Source: Acidobacteriota bacterium
GTDB taxonomy: Bacteria > Acidobacteriota > Vicinamibacteria > Marinacidobacterales > Marinacidobacteraceae
Length of the DNA stretch: 64,000 bases
Assembly: GCA_022822745.1 (NCBI GenBank)
Contig: JAJEAO010000011.1
Coordinates: 1 to 64,000, forward strand
Direction of reading: 5' to 3'
Shown: positions 26,992-35,649 of the stretch, in pieces
Position numbering within the stretch: the first letter of the stretch is position 1
How the letters are laid out: each line of letters begins with the position of its first letter
Position numbers and translations under genes: made by a program
Notes under the pieces: model-generated
Told to the model about the DNA's origin: nothing
What the model saw: only the letters and a program-made list of their open reading frames with translations
Databases searched by the model: none

Positions 26992-28598
26992 CGCGGACTC
27001 CACGCGGCGAGCGCCTCGCGGGCGAGCACCCGGTCGTCGAGCGGGATCCGGGCGCCGGCGATCTCCTGGGTCGTTTCGTGACCCTTCCCGGCGATCAGCA
27101 CCAGGTCGCCGGGCGCGGCCTCCGAAACCGCCGACGCGATGGCGGCGGCGCGGTCGGGCTCCTCGACGACCTCCGCCGCGAGGGCGGGGTTGTCGGCGCC
27201 CAGTCGGATCGCCGCCACGATCGAGGCCGGATCCTCGCTCCTCGGGTTGTCCGAGGTGAGCACGACCCGGTCGGCGAGCCGGGCGGCGGCGTCCCCCATC
27301 AGCGGACGTTTCTCGCGGTCGCGGTCTCCGCCGGCGCCGAAGACGACGCTCAGCCGGCCGGCCCCGACGAGCCGGCGCGCGGCGGCGAGCGCGCGGGCGA
27401 GGGCGTCGGGAGTGTGCGCGTAGTCCACGAACACCGCCGGCGCGGCCTCCACCGGGCGCTCCGGCGCCTCGATCCGCTCCATCCGGCCCGGCGGCGGCTT
27501 CGCTTCGGCGAGCCCGCGGACGAGCTCCGGGTCCGGGATGCCGAGCGCCGCCCCGGCCGCCCACGCCGCCGCCAGGTTGCTCGCGTGGAAGTCGCCGGTC
27601 AGGCGGCTTTCCAGGCGCCACCGGCCGCTCTCCGTCTCGAGAACGAGATCCAGTCCATCGAGCCGGGGACGCGCCGAGACGATCCGGACGCCGCCGCCGT
27701 TCGCGCGGACGCCGAAACGGATGACGCGGGCGTCGGGCCGGGTCTCCTCGATCTCCGCCGCGAGCCGGACGCCCCAGGCGTCGTCGGTTCCGACGACGGC
27801 GGCGCCGCCAGTTCGCAGGAGCCGGGTGAACAGGGTCCGTTTCGCCGCGAAGTAGTCCTCGAAGTCGTCGTGGAAATCGAGGTGGTCCCGGGTCAGGTTC
27901 GTGAAGACCGCGACTTCGAACGAGGACCCCTCGAGTCGTCCGAGGGCGAGCCCGTGCGACGAGCACTCGACCGCCCCGAACCGGCACCCGCGGGCGCGGG
28001 CGCGGGCCAGGAAGGCCTGGAAGTCCGGCGCCTCGCGCGTCGTGAGTCCGGTCGCGGTCTCGGCCTCGCGCCCTTCGATCCGAAGCCGGTGGGCGACGGT
28101 TCCCGCGAACAGGCTGCCGCCGAAGGTCCGCGAGCCGATCGCGTCCAGCAGCCACGCCACCGTCGTCTTGCCGTTCGTTCCGGTGACGCCGACGAGGCGC
28201 ATCTCGCGCGACGGGTGGGCGTGGAACGCCGCCGCCACCGGCCCGGCGGCGCGGCGCGGATCCTCGACCCGCACCCAGGGCAGGTCCGGCGGCGCTCCCG
28301 GATGGGCGACGAGCGCGGCCGCCGCCCCGGCGCCCTGCGCCGCGCCCAGGAAGTCGTGGCCGTCGAAGCGGTCCCCCCGGATCGCCACGAACAGATCGCC
28401 GGGGGCGACGAGCCGCGAGTCGCTCGCGACGCCGGTCACGAAGGCGCCGTCCGCGCCGCCCGACTGCTCGAGGGCGAGCGGCGGGCGCCGCGGGTCGGAT
28501 GCCTCCCGCAGCAGCGCGCCGAGAACCCGGCCGCCGGAACGCGCCGAGGGGACCGGCGTCGGCGTGGGCGGGACCGCGGCGGCGGCCACGGCGATCAT
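26988..28598 (-). CDS. murE: UDP-MurNAc-tripeptide synthetase MurE (meso-DAP type)
   Basis: A 536-aa protein from the ATG at 28598, overlapping the ftsI stop as ATGA. It adds the third residue to UDP-MurNAc-L-Ala-D-Glu. Seen are VASDSRLVAPGDLFVAI, VTGTNGKTTVAWLL (about 138-151), TTREAPDFQAFL, TNLTRDHLDFHDDFEDYFAAK, VDYAHTPDALARAL, VFGAGGDRDREKRPLMG, TSDNPRSEDP (about 445-455) and LIAGKGHETTQEI. The DNPR motif is the marker for meso-diaminopimelate-adding enzymes, supporting a diderm cell wall. A 30-residue Pro/Ala-rich N-terminal tail is longer than usual. Confidence 0.96.
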   Translation of the reverse strand: MIAVAAAAVPPTPTPVPSARSGGRVLGALLREASDPRRPPLALEQSGGADGAFVTGVASDSRLVAPGDLFVAIRGDRFDGHDFLGAAQGAGAAAALVAHPGAPPDLPWVRVEDPRRAAGPVAAAFHAHPSREMRLVGVTGTNGKTTVAWLLDAIGSRTFGGSLFAGTVAHRLRIEGREAETATGLTTREAPDFQAFLARARARGCRFGAVECSSHGLALGRLEGSSFEVAVFTNLTRDHLDFHDDFEDYFAAKRTLFTRLLRTGGAAVVGTDDAWGVRLAAEIEETRPDARVIRFGVRANGGGVRIVSARPRLDGLDLVLETESGRWRLESRLTGDFHASNLAAAWAAGAALGIPDPELVRGLAEAKPPPGRMERIEAPERPVEAAPAVFVDYAHTPDALARALAAARRLVGAGRLSVVFGAGGDRDREKRPLMGDAAARLADRVVLTSDNPRSEDPASIVAAIRLGADNPALAAEVVEEPDRAAAIASAVSEAAPGDLVLIAGKGHETTQEIAGARIPLDDRVLAREALAAWSPR

Positions 28599-30643
28599 CG
28601 CCTCGCCCCCCCGGGATCGGCGGGCGCCAGGTCGGCGACCCGCACCGCCCCCTCGCTCGACTCGCGCTCGCGCCGCAGGCGCTCGGCGAGCTCTTCCCGC
28701 CGCGGTCGGGGCCCGGCGGCTCCGCTCTGCGCCGGCCGTTCCCGATCGCTCGCGACGATCGTCTCGACGCCGTCCCCCACGAGCCGGTAGTGGCGGAGCA
28801 GTCGCGAGGCAATCCGGCCGAACACCCGGGCGGCGTTCGCTCCGCTGTGGTTCGGCCGGGTGGTGTCGAGGATCACGACCCCGGTGAACCGGGGAGCATG
28901 CGCCGGGACGAATCCCGCGAACGAGGCGATGAAGTCGTCCGGGTGGTAGCCGCCCGGAACGGCCTTCTGCGCCGTCCCGGTCTTGCCGGCGACTTCGAAG
29001 CCGGGGACGGTCGCCGCTCCGCCCGTCCCGTCCTCGACCGCGCCCGCGAGGATGGCCTTCACCCGCTCCGCGGTCTGATGCGAGACCACCCGTCGGGGCG
29101 CGCCCGGGGGCGGGATCTCGTCGCCGATGCGCCGAACCAGCCGCAGCGGTTCGAGGATTCCGCCGTTCGCGATCGCGTTCACGCCCTGCGCCACCTGCGC
29201 CGCGGTGGCCGCGATCCCGTGGCCGAACGAGACGGTCGCCAGCCGGATCAGACGCCACGGCCCCGCCGAGGGCACGATGCCCCGGCTCTCGCCGCCGAGC
29301 CGGAGCCCGGTGGGCGCGCCGAACCCGAACGCCCGCAGGTACCGTTCGAGCCGGTCGGCGCCGAGCCGCACGCCCACCTGCAGCGTGCCGATGTTCGACG
29401 AGCGCTGGACCACGCCCGCGAAGCTGAGCAGCCCGAGCGGCTTCCAGTCCCGCACCGTGCGCGAGCCGACCCGGTAGCGACCGTCGAAGGTGTCGAAGAC
29501 CTCGTTCTCGTGGGTCACGCCTTCGTTCAGCGCGGCGGCGGCGGTGAAGACCTTGAAAACCGAGCCCGGCTCGTACGGGTCGGTGATCGCGCGGTTCACC
29601 CGGGTCGAAGGCGGCGCCTCTCCGGCCCGGTTCGGATCGAACGAGGGCGCGCTCGCCATCGCGAGCACCTCTCCGGTTCCGCTCTCCACGATGAGGACCG
29701 CGCCGGCGCGGGCGTTCGTCTCCGAGATCCCGCGGGCCAGCTCCTGCTCGGCGATCGCCTGGATCCGGCGGTCGAGGGTCAGCTCCAGGTTCGCGCCCGG
29801 CTGAGCCTCCCGCACCACCCGGCTCCCGTGCCCGGTCTGGCGGCCGTCGGTCCAGACCATCCGGGCGCCGGGCTCGCCGCGGATCACGGCGTCGAGCGAG
29901 TACTCGACGCCGCCGAGGCCGTCGCCGTCCACGCCGACGTGCCCGATCACCTGCGCCGCCGTGCGTCCCGCCGGGTAGAACCGGCCGTACTCCTCGATCG
30001 TCCCCAGGGGCAGGCCGGTGTCCCGGGCGCAGGCGACCTCCGCATCGGCCGCCTTCCGCTTGAGCCACGAGAACTGCGAGTCGCGCCCGAGTCGCCGCCG
30101 GACCAGTTCGCGGGAGATGTCGAGGCAGCGGGCCAGGCGCGCGGCGGCCTCCTCCAGATCCCGTCCCTCGTAATCCGGCGGGGCCACATAGACCGAGTCC
30201 ACCGCGAGCGATACCGCGAGCGGCTGGCCGGCGCGGTCGGTGATCTCCCCCCGCAGCGGCAGGACGTCGAGCTGGTACCGGTGCTGGGACGCCGCGCGGG
30301 TCACCGAGGCCTCGTGTCGCAGGATCTGGACGTCGTACAGGCGCCCGAGGAGGACAGCGCCCCACAGCCCGAGCACGGCGGCGACGACCAGGGCCCGGTG
30401 GCGGAGGGCCGTCCGATCCGCCGCGGGCGGCGGGGGAGGGGCCGCCGCGGCCGGACGAAGCGGGATCGGCGTCTCGGGGTTCGGGCGGCGGGGGCGCGCG
30501 GCGGGTCGGCGACGGCGCGTCCGTCGCCCTCGCTTGCGCCGGGCGGGCGCAGCCAGATCCGGAAACAGGGTCAGCGGTCGTCCCGATCCGCCGGGGTCGC
30601 GTCGGGAGGAGCGGGGGCCTCGCCCGGATCCGGGACCCTTCAT
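28595..30643 (-). CDS. ftsI: Peptidoglycan transpeptidase FtsI (PBP3)
   Basis: A 682-aa class B penicillin-binding protein from the ATG at 30643, overlapping ftsL as ATGA. A basic, Pro-rich cytoplasmic tail of about 80 residues is longer than usual. One membrane helix (LVVAAVLGLWGAVLLG) is followed by the dimerisation/pedestal domain (LRGEITDRAGQPLAVS; AGRTAAQVIGHVG). The transpeptidase domain has SxxK in EPGSVFKVFTA (about 360), SxN in QRSSNIGTLQVG (about 414) and KTG in VAGKTGTAQKA (about 550). It cross-links septal peptidoglycan with FtsW. Confidence 0.95.
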   Translation of the reverse strand: MKGPGSGRGPRSSRRDPGGSGRPLTLFPDLAAPARRKRGRRTRRRRPAARPRRPNPETPIPLRPAAAAPPPPPAADRTALRHRALVVAAVLGLWGAVLLGRLYDVQILRHEASVTRAASQHRYQLDVLPLRGEITDRAGQPLAVSLAVDSVYVAPPDYEGRDLEEAAARLARCLDISRELVRRRLGRDSQFSWLKRKAADAEVACARDTGLPLGTIEEYGRFYPAGRTAAQVIGHVGVDGDGLGGVEYSLDAVIRGEPGARMVWTDGRQTGHGSRVVREAQPGANLELTLDRRIQAIAEQELARGISETNARAGAVLIVESGTGEVLAMASAPSFDPNRAGEAPPSTRVNRAITDPYEPGSVFKVFTAAAALNEGVTHENEVFDTFDGRYRVGSRTVRDWKPLGLLSFAGVVQRSSNIGTLQVGVRLGADRLERYLRAFGFGAPTGLRLGGESRGIVPSAGPWRLIRLATVSFGHGIAATAAQVAQGVNAIANGGILEPLRLVRRIGDEIPPPGAPRRVVSHQTAERVKAILAGAVEDGTGGAATVPGFEVAGKTGTAQKAVPGGYHPDDFIASFAGFVPAHAPRFTGVVILDTTRPNHSGANAARVFGRIASRLLRHYRLVGDGVETIVASDRERPAQSGAAGPRPRREELAERLRRERESSEGAVRVADLAPADPGGARR

Positions 30644-30993
30644 CGCGTCGGCTCCGGCGCGACCCGCTCGATCACGACCTCCGTGGTGGGCGTCACCAGG
30701 CCTCGCTCCCGCGCCAGGCGCCGGACCCGCATCGGGTCGGTGAGTTCGGCGATGCGAAGCCGCGACTTCCGGACCTCCTCGAGCAGCCGCTCGTGGGTGG
30801 CGCGCAGTTCTTCCACCTGGTAGCCGAGCCGCGCCGCCTCCAGGCGCGGCCACGCGGCCCCGACCACGGTGAGCAGGCAGAAGATCGCCGCGACCGCCAC
30901 GCGGACCATCTGTCGGTAACGGGCCGGGTCGGGCATGCGGCTGAGCCAGCGGTTCCGGGGTCGGTAGCCCACGGCGAAGCGCTCCCGATTCAC
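30640..30993 (-). CDS. ftsL: Cell division protein FtsL
   Basis: A 117-aa bitopic protein. A short cytoplasmic tail is followed by one membrane segment (RVAVAAIFCLLTVVGAAW, about 31-48) and a periplasmic leucine-zipper-like coiled coil (YQVEELRATHERLLEEVRKS), then DPMRVRRLARERGLVTPTTE. FtsL proteins conserve shape more than sequence. Size, topology, the 'D..RIE..AR..LGL' type motif and position between rsmH and ftsI support the call. It bridges FtsB/FtsQ to FtsWI. Confidence 0.9.
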   Translation of the reverse strand: MNRERFAVGYRPRNRWLSRMPDPARYRQMVRVAVAAIFCLLTVVGAAWPRLEAARLGYQVEELRATHERLLEEVRKSRLRIAELTDPMRVRRLARERGLVTPTTEVVIERVAPEPTR

Positions 30994-31943
30994 GATCCCT
31001 CGCCTCCCGCCCGGCGCAGGACCCGGAGTCGGGCGCTGCGCGATCTCGGATTCGCCTTCCTCTCCCGTTCGTCCGGGCGCACCGGCCGCCGGGTCTCGAC
31101 GACGAAATCGGCGGTTCGGCCGAGTTCGCGGAACCGCCGCTTCACCGGTCCGTCCTCGCCGGAGTGGTAGGCGATCACGACCATCGCCCCCCCGGGGCGG
31201 AGGCGGCCCGGCCCCGCTGCGAGGACGGCGGCCAGCGCCTCGTCCTCGCGGTTCACCGCCCGGCGCACGGCGAGGAAGGTCCGGGTGGCCGGGTCGATCC
31301 GCCCCCGGCGCGGACCGGTGACGGCGATGACGGCGCCCCGGAGCTCCCGGGTGGTTCGGAGCGGGCGTCGCGCCGCGATCCGACGGGCGATCGCGCGGGA
31401 GCGCCTCTCTCCCGATCGGTGGAGGAGGCTCGCGATCTCGCGCTCGTCGAGGTGGTCGAGGAGTTCGGAAGCCGGCTCTCCCCGTCTCGGGTCCATCCGC
31501 ATGTCGAGGGGACCGTTCCGCCGGAGGGAGAACCCCCGCGCGGCGTCATCGAGCTGCGGGCTGGCGACGCCGAGGTCGAGGAGAAGTCCGTCCACCCGGT
31601 CCCACCCGGCGCGGTCGAGCACTCCCGGCAGGTCGGCGAAATCGCCGGCGAGAAAGCGGAAACCGGGATGGACGGCGGTGAGCGCGGCGGCGGCCGCCTC
31701 CGCCTCCGGATCCCGATCGAGGCCGATCACTTCCGAGCCGGGAGCGGCGGCGAGGATTGCCCGGGCGTGGCCGCCGCGACCGAAGGTCCCGTCCAGGTAG
31801 CGGCCTCCCGCCCGCGGCGCGAGCCGGCGCAGGGTCTCCGCGACGAGGACCGGGCGATGGATCTCGTCCGACATCAGGGGGCGGGCCCGGAGCCGCCGGG
31901 TCGAAGCGCCGGAGGGGAGCGGGGCGGAGAGGGCGAGCGCCAC
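30990..31943 (-). CDS. rsmH: 16S rRNA (cytosine(1402)-N4)-methyltransferase RsmH
   Basis: A 317-aa protein from 31943, ten bases after mraZ; a second ATG at 31874 (MSDEIHRPVL) begins at the usual N-terminus and may be the real start. It methylates C1402 in the ribosomal P site. Motifs are HRPVLVAETLRRLAP, DGTFGRGGHARAIL (SAM loop), IGLDRDPEA, LLLDLGVASPQLDD, GFSLRRNGPLDMRMD, TRTFLAVRRAVNREDEAL and AYHSGEDGPVKRRFREL. The usual AxxISFHSLEDR motif is VIAYHSGEDG here. Confidence 0.95.
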   Translation of the reverse strand: MALALSAPLPSGASTRRLRARPLMSDEIHRPVLVAETLRRLAPRAGGRYLDGTFGRGGHARAILAAAPGSEVIGLDRDPEAEAAAAALTAVHPGFRFLAGDFADLPGVLDRAGWDRVDGLLLDLGVASPQLDDAARGFSLRRNGPLDMRMDPRRGEPASELLDHLDEREIASLLHRSGERRSRAIARRIAARRPLRTTRELRGAVIAVTGPRRGRIDPATRTFLAVRRAVNREDEALAAVLAAGPGRLRPGGAMVVIAYHSGEDGPVKRRFRELGRTADFVVETRRPVRPDERERKANPRSRSARLRVLRRAGGEGS

Positions 31944-31953
31944 GGCGAGCGAG

Positions 31954-32394
31954 TCAGACTCCGAGCTCCCCGAGCAGGGCGTGGTCGGCGTCGGATGGGG
32001 GGTCGTTCTCGATCCGGTTCAGGAGCTTGTCGTGGTCCCAGGCTTCGAGGCTCCGTCCCTTCCCGAGCACGTCCACCGGTCCCTCGACGCCCGCCTGGGC
32101 GCGCAGACGCAGCGGAATGAGCACCCGCCCGTAGGCGGCGATCTCGGTCTCCTGCCCGAAGTAGTTCACGCGCAGCAGGAACTTCCGCTTGGCCGGGTCG
32201 AGATCTCCGCGGGCGGCGAGACGGTTCTCGATTTCCTCCCAGACCGGCAGCGGGTAGATGGAGACGCTCTCCCCGTCGAGGCTGGTGACGAACAGCTTGC
32301 GGCCGTGGCGGGCGATCAACGGGGCGAGGAAGGCGCGCGGCAGCTTCAGCCGTCCCTTCGGATCAACGGTGGCGGGGTGGTTGCCGCGGAACAA
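31954..32394 (-). CDS. mraZ: Transcriptional regulator MraZ
   Basis: A 146-aa protein if it starts at the TTG at 32394, which places LFRGNHPATVDPKGRLKLPR at the N-terminus as in the family (MraZ is usually about 145-150 aa). Longer in-frame starts fall inside the operator repeats. Two SpoVT/AbrB-like swapped-hairpin domains are seen, each with a DxKGR-like loop: DPKGRLKLPRAFLAPL and YGRVLIPLRLRAQA, separated by VNYFGQETE. It binds tandem repeats upstream of its own operon and represses or modulates dcw transcription. No ribosome-binding site is obvious before the TTG, so the exact start is uncertain. Confidence 0.9.
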   Translation of the reverse strand: MFRGNHPATVDPKGRLKLPRAFLAPLIARHGRKLFVTSLDGESVSIYPLPVWEEIENRLAARGDLDPAKRKFLLRVNYFGQETEIAAYGRVLIPLRLRAQAGVEGPVDVLGKGRSLEAWDHDKLLNRIENDPPSDADHALLGELGV

Positions 32395-32488
32395 GATGGG
32401 AGGGTCTGGAGTGCTGGAGAGTGCAAGCGCCGCCGTGACGCAGGGGAATCGGCCGGAACCGGGCCCGAGCGCACGGGTGGAACTGCGT

Positions 32489-32517
32489 TGTTTACCACTT
32501 TTCTCCACTTTTGTCCA
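32489..32517 (-). promoter_or_regulatory. Candidate mraZ promoter overlapping the MraZ boxes
   Basis: Reading the minus strand, TGGACA (32517-32512) resembles a -35 element and TAAACA (32494-32489) a weak -10 element, with exactly 17 bases between them. Two AAAGTGG boxes fill the spacer. If real, MraZ bound at the boxes would block RNA polymerase. The -10 match is only moderate. Confidence 0.45.
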
Positions 32518-32521
32518 CTTT
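32495..32521 (-). promoter_or_regulatory. MraZ operator: three AAAGTGG boxes
   Basis: On the minus strand, AAAGTGG occurs three times with exact 3-base spacers (ACA, AGA), at 32515-32521, 32505-32511 and 32495-32501. A looser fourth unit (TGGGATA) is just upstream. The known MraZ box is a set of three or more GTGG/TGGG-type repeats with a 10-base period upstream of mraZ. The match in motif, number, spacing and position is complete. It lies about 100 bases before the proposed mraZ start. Confidence 0.9.
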
Positions 32522-32782
32522 TATCCCATCCCAACCACAAACTCGGCCTCCTGCGGCCGGGCTGCCGCCACCCGGAAGGGTCAGCCCGCATGGCTCATCC
32601 CCCGCCTCGAGCGCGTTCCGGCAGGCGGCGTCGGGAAGCGTCCCGATCGCGGGAGCGCGGGCCCGCACCGCCCCCGCGGCGCCGCTCAGCGGTGCCGGAG
32701 GGACCAGAGGCTCACCGGCAGGAATCCCGGTTTAGGATGGGCGGATCGCGCCCCGCGCCCGACTGCCCCCCCGACGATCCCC

Positions 32783-33910
32783 TTGTCACTCCCGCTCCGC
32801 CTGGCCAGCCCCGTCGAGAAGCGCCCCGGATCAGAGTCGCCGCCCTCCGGCGGGCGCGATCCGGACCTGCCGCTCGGGACCGTCGCGCTCTTCCGCGGAG
32901 ACGCCCTGATGGCGTATGGCGACTGGCCGGTTCCCTCGATGATCCTGTCCGACGGCGCCTATGGAGTCGGCGGATTCCCGGGCGACCCACGGAGTCCCGA
33001 AGAGCTCGTGGAGTGGTACCGGCCCCATGTCGCCGCGTGGGCCGAACGCGCCCATCCAGCCACGACCCTGTGGTTCTGGAATACCGAGATCGGGTGGGCC
33101 CACGTGCATCCGCTGCTCTCGGATCACGGTTTCGAGTACGTCCAGACCGTCGTCTGGGACAAGGGCGTCGCTCACATCGCCGGGAACGTGAACGGCAAGA
33201 CGATCCGTCAATTCCCGGTTGTCACGGAAGTTGCGGTTCTCTACCGACGGCGACCGCAGTTTCCGACGCCCGACGGCGTGCTGTCCGCGCAGCGGTGGAT
33301 CCGCTACGAGTGGCGACGCGCCGGGCTGGCGTTGCACCTGGCCAATCGGGCTTGCGGCGTCAGGAACGCGGCGAGCCGGAAGTACCTCGCGCAGGACTGG
33401 CGCTGGTACTGGCCGCCGCCGGAGGCGATGGAGCGTCTCGCAGCCTACGCCAATGCCCGCGGCCGGCCGGAAGGCGCTCCCTACTTCTCGCTCGATGGCG
33501 TGACCGCACTCACGGCCGATACCTGGGCATCGCTCCGCGACCGCTGGAATCACCTCCACGGGCTGACCAACGTCTGGTCGCACCCGCCCCTGCACGGATC
33601 CGAGCGCTTCAAGGGAAGCCGGATGCGTTCGGCGCCTCGAGTCCACCGAGTCGGTCCGTCCGCGTCGGTTCACCTCAACCAGAAGCCGCTCGAGTTCATG
33701 CGTCGCATGCTCCTCGCGACGACGGAGCCGGGAGACGTCGTGTGGGAGCCTTTCGGCGGTCTCTGCTCCGCCTCGGTGGCCGCCGTGGAGCTGGGACGTC
33801 ACGCCTGCGCCGCCGAGACGGTGGAGCGCTTCGCCGATCTGGCAGCCCAGCGACTGGAGGAAGTCCGGATGCGGTCCGATCAGGATCTTTTCCGGGTTTC
33901 CTCGGCGTAG
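32783..33910 (+). CDS. Beta-class DNA methyltransferase of a type II R-M system
   Basis: About 375 aa from a TTG at 32783. The start is uncertain; the first ATG at 32909 would cut off the VALFRGDALMAYGDW strand that usually begins the domain. Motif IV, normally (D/S/N)PPY, reads ILSDGAYGVGGFPGDP. The order is motif IV first, then VHLNQKPLEFMRRML and motif I VVWEPFGGLCSASVAA near the C-terminus, the beta-class amino-methyltransferase order (N6-adenine or N4-cytosine). VVWDKGVAH, with WNTEIGWAHVHPLL before it, fits the usual motif V-VI region. It is followed after 4 bases by a PD-(D/E)xK-type gene, so it protects host DNA from the paired nuclease. The recognition site is unknown. Confidence 0.87.
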   Translation: MSLPLRLASPVEKRPGSESPPSGGRDPDLPLGTVALFRGDALMAYGDWPVPSMILSDGAYGVGGFPGDPRSPEELVEWYRPHVAAWAERAHPATTLWFWNTEIGWAHVHPLLSDHGFEYVQTVVWDKGVAHIAGNVNGKTIRQFPVVTEVAVLYRRRPQFPTPDGVLSAQRWIRYEWRRAGLALHLANRACGVRNAASRKYLAQDWRWYWPPPEAMERLAAYANARGRPEGAPYFSLDGVTALTADTWASLRDRWNHLHGLTNVWSHPPLHGSERFKGSRMRSAPRVHRVGPSASVHLNQKPLEFMRRMLLATTEPGDVVWEPFGGLCSASVAAVELGRHACAAETVERFADLAAQRLEEVRMRSDQDLFRVSSA

Positions 33911-33914
33911 AGCG

Positions 33915-34826
33915 GTGTCTGCTCCGCCACCCCCCGAGGCGCCCCGCCTGGACCCGGCGCAGCCGGAGACCCGCCTGGTGGGCCGCGTCCACCGGGCTCT
34001 CCTGGCGCTGCCCGGGCACTTCTCGTCGCGAACCAGCATCGAAGGACTGGCGGCGACGGATCTCTTCGCGCTGAACACGGTCCTGGCGATGGCGATCGAG
34101 ATCCAGGTGGTCGAGACGCTGAACCGGATGCGGAGCATCTGGGATCCGAACGGCGAATGGCCACTGTTCCATTTCCTGCGCCAGGCCCAGACTTTTCCGG
34201 ACGTGCTCCTTCAACGTCCCACTCGTGACGGCGGTCGGGAAGTTCTCCTGGGGATCGAGCTCAAGGGGTGGTACCTGCTCTCCAAGGAAGGTGTTCCGAG
34301 CTTCCGGTACACCGCGACGCCCGCCGCATGCTCTCCGCGCGACCTGCTCGCCGTCGTTCCGTGGCATCTGGGGAACGTGATGTCCGGAACACCGACGGTG
34401 CGCACACCGGGAGTCTGGTCGGCTGTTCACGCGGCGACGTACCGGAACTACTGGTGGAGGCACCGGAGGCGCGCCCGGTCCAGCCCCGACATCGTCGCTC
34501 CGGAAAACACGCGGCCCTACAGCGGCCGGGAGCGGACATCGGATCGCCCGGTCTCCGATCACGGCGGGAACTTCGGTCGTATCGCTCGCATCGGCATCAT
34601 GAAGGACTGGATCCGGGAACAGCGGGAGCTCTCCATCGCGGGAATTCCGACTCGGAACTGGATCGCTTTCCTGCGCCAGCACGCCGAGGGAGGCGATCCG
34701 GATGTGGTGTTCCGGAAACTGCAAGGAGAGATCGAGAGAGTCCACTCCGGGAGCGCCGGGGATCGGGCGCGTCGGATTCTGGACGCGTTGAAGGGGCTGC
34801 GTGAGGACCTGCCCGCTGCGGATTAG
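33915..34826 (+). CDS. Type II restriction endonuclease (partner of the methyltransferase)
   Basis: A 303-aa protein from a GTG at 33915, four bases after the methyltransferase stop. The core FPDVLLQR followed by LLGIELKGWYLLSKEG fits a PD-(D/E)xK active site: Asp of PDV, Glu and Lys of ELK. It is followed by SPRDLLAVVPWHLGNVMSG and AATYRNYWWRHRR, which I recall as conserved blocks of restriction enzymes that pair with SDGAYG-type methylases. The close coupling after the methylase gene suits an R-M pair. There is no separate controller protein gene in view. Site specificity is not predictable. Confidence 0.8.
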   Translation: MSAPPPPEAPRLDPAQPETRLVGRVHRALLALPGHFSSRTSIEGLAATDLFALNTVLAMAIEIQVVETLNRMRSIWDPNGEWPLFHFLRQAQTFPDVLLQRPTRDGGREVLLGIELKGWYLLSKEGVPSFRYTATPAACSPRDLLAVVPWHLGNVMSGTPTVRTPGVWSAVHAATYRNYWWRHRRRARSSPDIVAPENTRPYSGRERTSDRPVSDHGGNFGRIARIGIMKDWIREQRELSIAGIPTRNWIAFLRQHAEGGDPDVVFRKLQGEIERVHSGSAGDRARRILDALKGLREDLPAAD

Positions 34827-34892
34827 CGCCAGCTCCATCCCGGCCGGTCGGCGTCGTCGGGCCGCGGTCTTCGCGCCAGGGGTCTTCCTCCG

Positions 34893-35603
34893 GTGACCGG
34901 GTTCCGGACCTTCGCCGCGCCGCATCTCGTCGCGATCGCGCTGACCCTGGTGGTTCCGGCGGCGCTCGCGTGGTGGGCTCGGCGGCGGGGACCGTCCGCT
35001 GCGCGGGCGATCTCGATCGGGTGGGCGGGGGTCATGGCGGCGAACGAGGTTCTCTACTGGTCGGTCCGCTGGATCGAACTCGGCCCGTGGGGGTTCCTCG
35101 CGAACCACCTGCCGCTCAACCTGTGCGGCGCCGCGGTGCTCCTGACCATCGCCACTCTGGTTTCGCCGCGACGATGGGCCTACGGCATCCTCTATTTCTG
35201 GGGCCTGGTGGGCGCCGGCAACGCCGTGCTGACGCCGGGCGCGCTCGCCGTGGACTTCCCCGAGTACCGGTTCTTCCAGTACTTCGTCGCCCATTCGGGG
35301 ATCGTGGGCGCGGTCCTGTTCATGACCTGGGGGCTCGGACAGCGCCCCGGGGTTCGCGACCTGGTGCGCGCCTTCGTCGCCCTGAACGGCCTCGCGCTCC
35401 TCGCCGCGGCGGCGAACCTGCTGCTCGGCGCGAACTACCTCTACCTCAGCGCCCCGCCGCCGGGGACGGTCTCCCCGTTCTTCTTCGCCCCGTGGCCCTG
35501 GTACCTCCTCTTGCTGGAGTTCCTCGGCGCGGCCATGTTCCTCCTCGTGCTGGCGCCCTTCCTGGGGCGGCGGAACCGTCCCTCCCGCGCCTCGCCCGGC
35601 TGA
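34893..35603 (+). CDS. TIGR02206/YwaF-family integral membrane protein
   Basis: A 236-aa protein from a GTG at 34893 with about seven membrane segments. The family pattern is visible: NHLPLNLCGAAVLLT, LYFWGLVGAGNAVLTPG, YRFFQYFVAHSGIVGAV, NYLYLSAPPPGT and FAPWPWYLLLLEFLG. Members of this family (related to eukaryotic TMEM164 in some profiles) have no proven bacterial function. It stands alone between the R-M genes and the HipB-like gene. Confidence 0.85.
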   Translation: MTGFRTFAAPHLVAIALTLVVPAALAWWARRRGPSAARAISIGWAGVMAANEVLYWSVRWIELGPWGFLANHLPLNLCGAAVLLTIATLVSPRRWAYGILYFWGLVGAGNAVLTPGALAVDFPEYRFFQYFVAHSGIVGAVLFMTWGLGQRPGVRDLVRAFVALNGLALLAAAANLLLGANYLYLSAPPPGTVSPFFFAPWPWYLLLLEFLGAAMFLLVLAPFLGRRNRPSRASPG

Positions 35604-35649
35604 CCCCGACCGGGAACCGACCGCTCCCCCGTCGTCGCCAAACCGTCCG

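Larger units (their letters stand above)
32395..32782. other. Intergenic region between mraZ and the methyltransferase
   Basis: About 390 bases. It holds the MraZ operator and the probable dcw promoter on the minus strand and the leader of the restriction-modification operon on the plus strand. The stretch 32497-32540 is locally AT-rich against a GC-rich background. No other gene is supported; the open frames here are extensions of the flanking genes. Confidence 0.6.
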
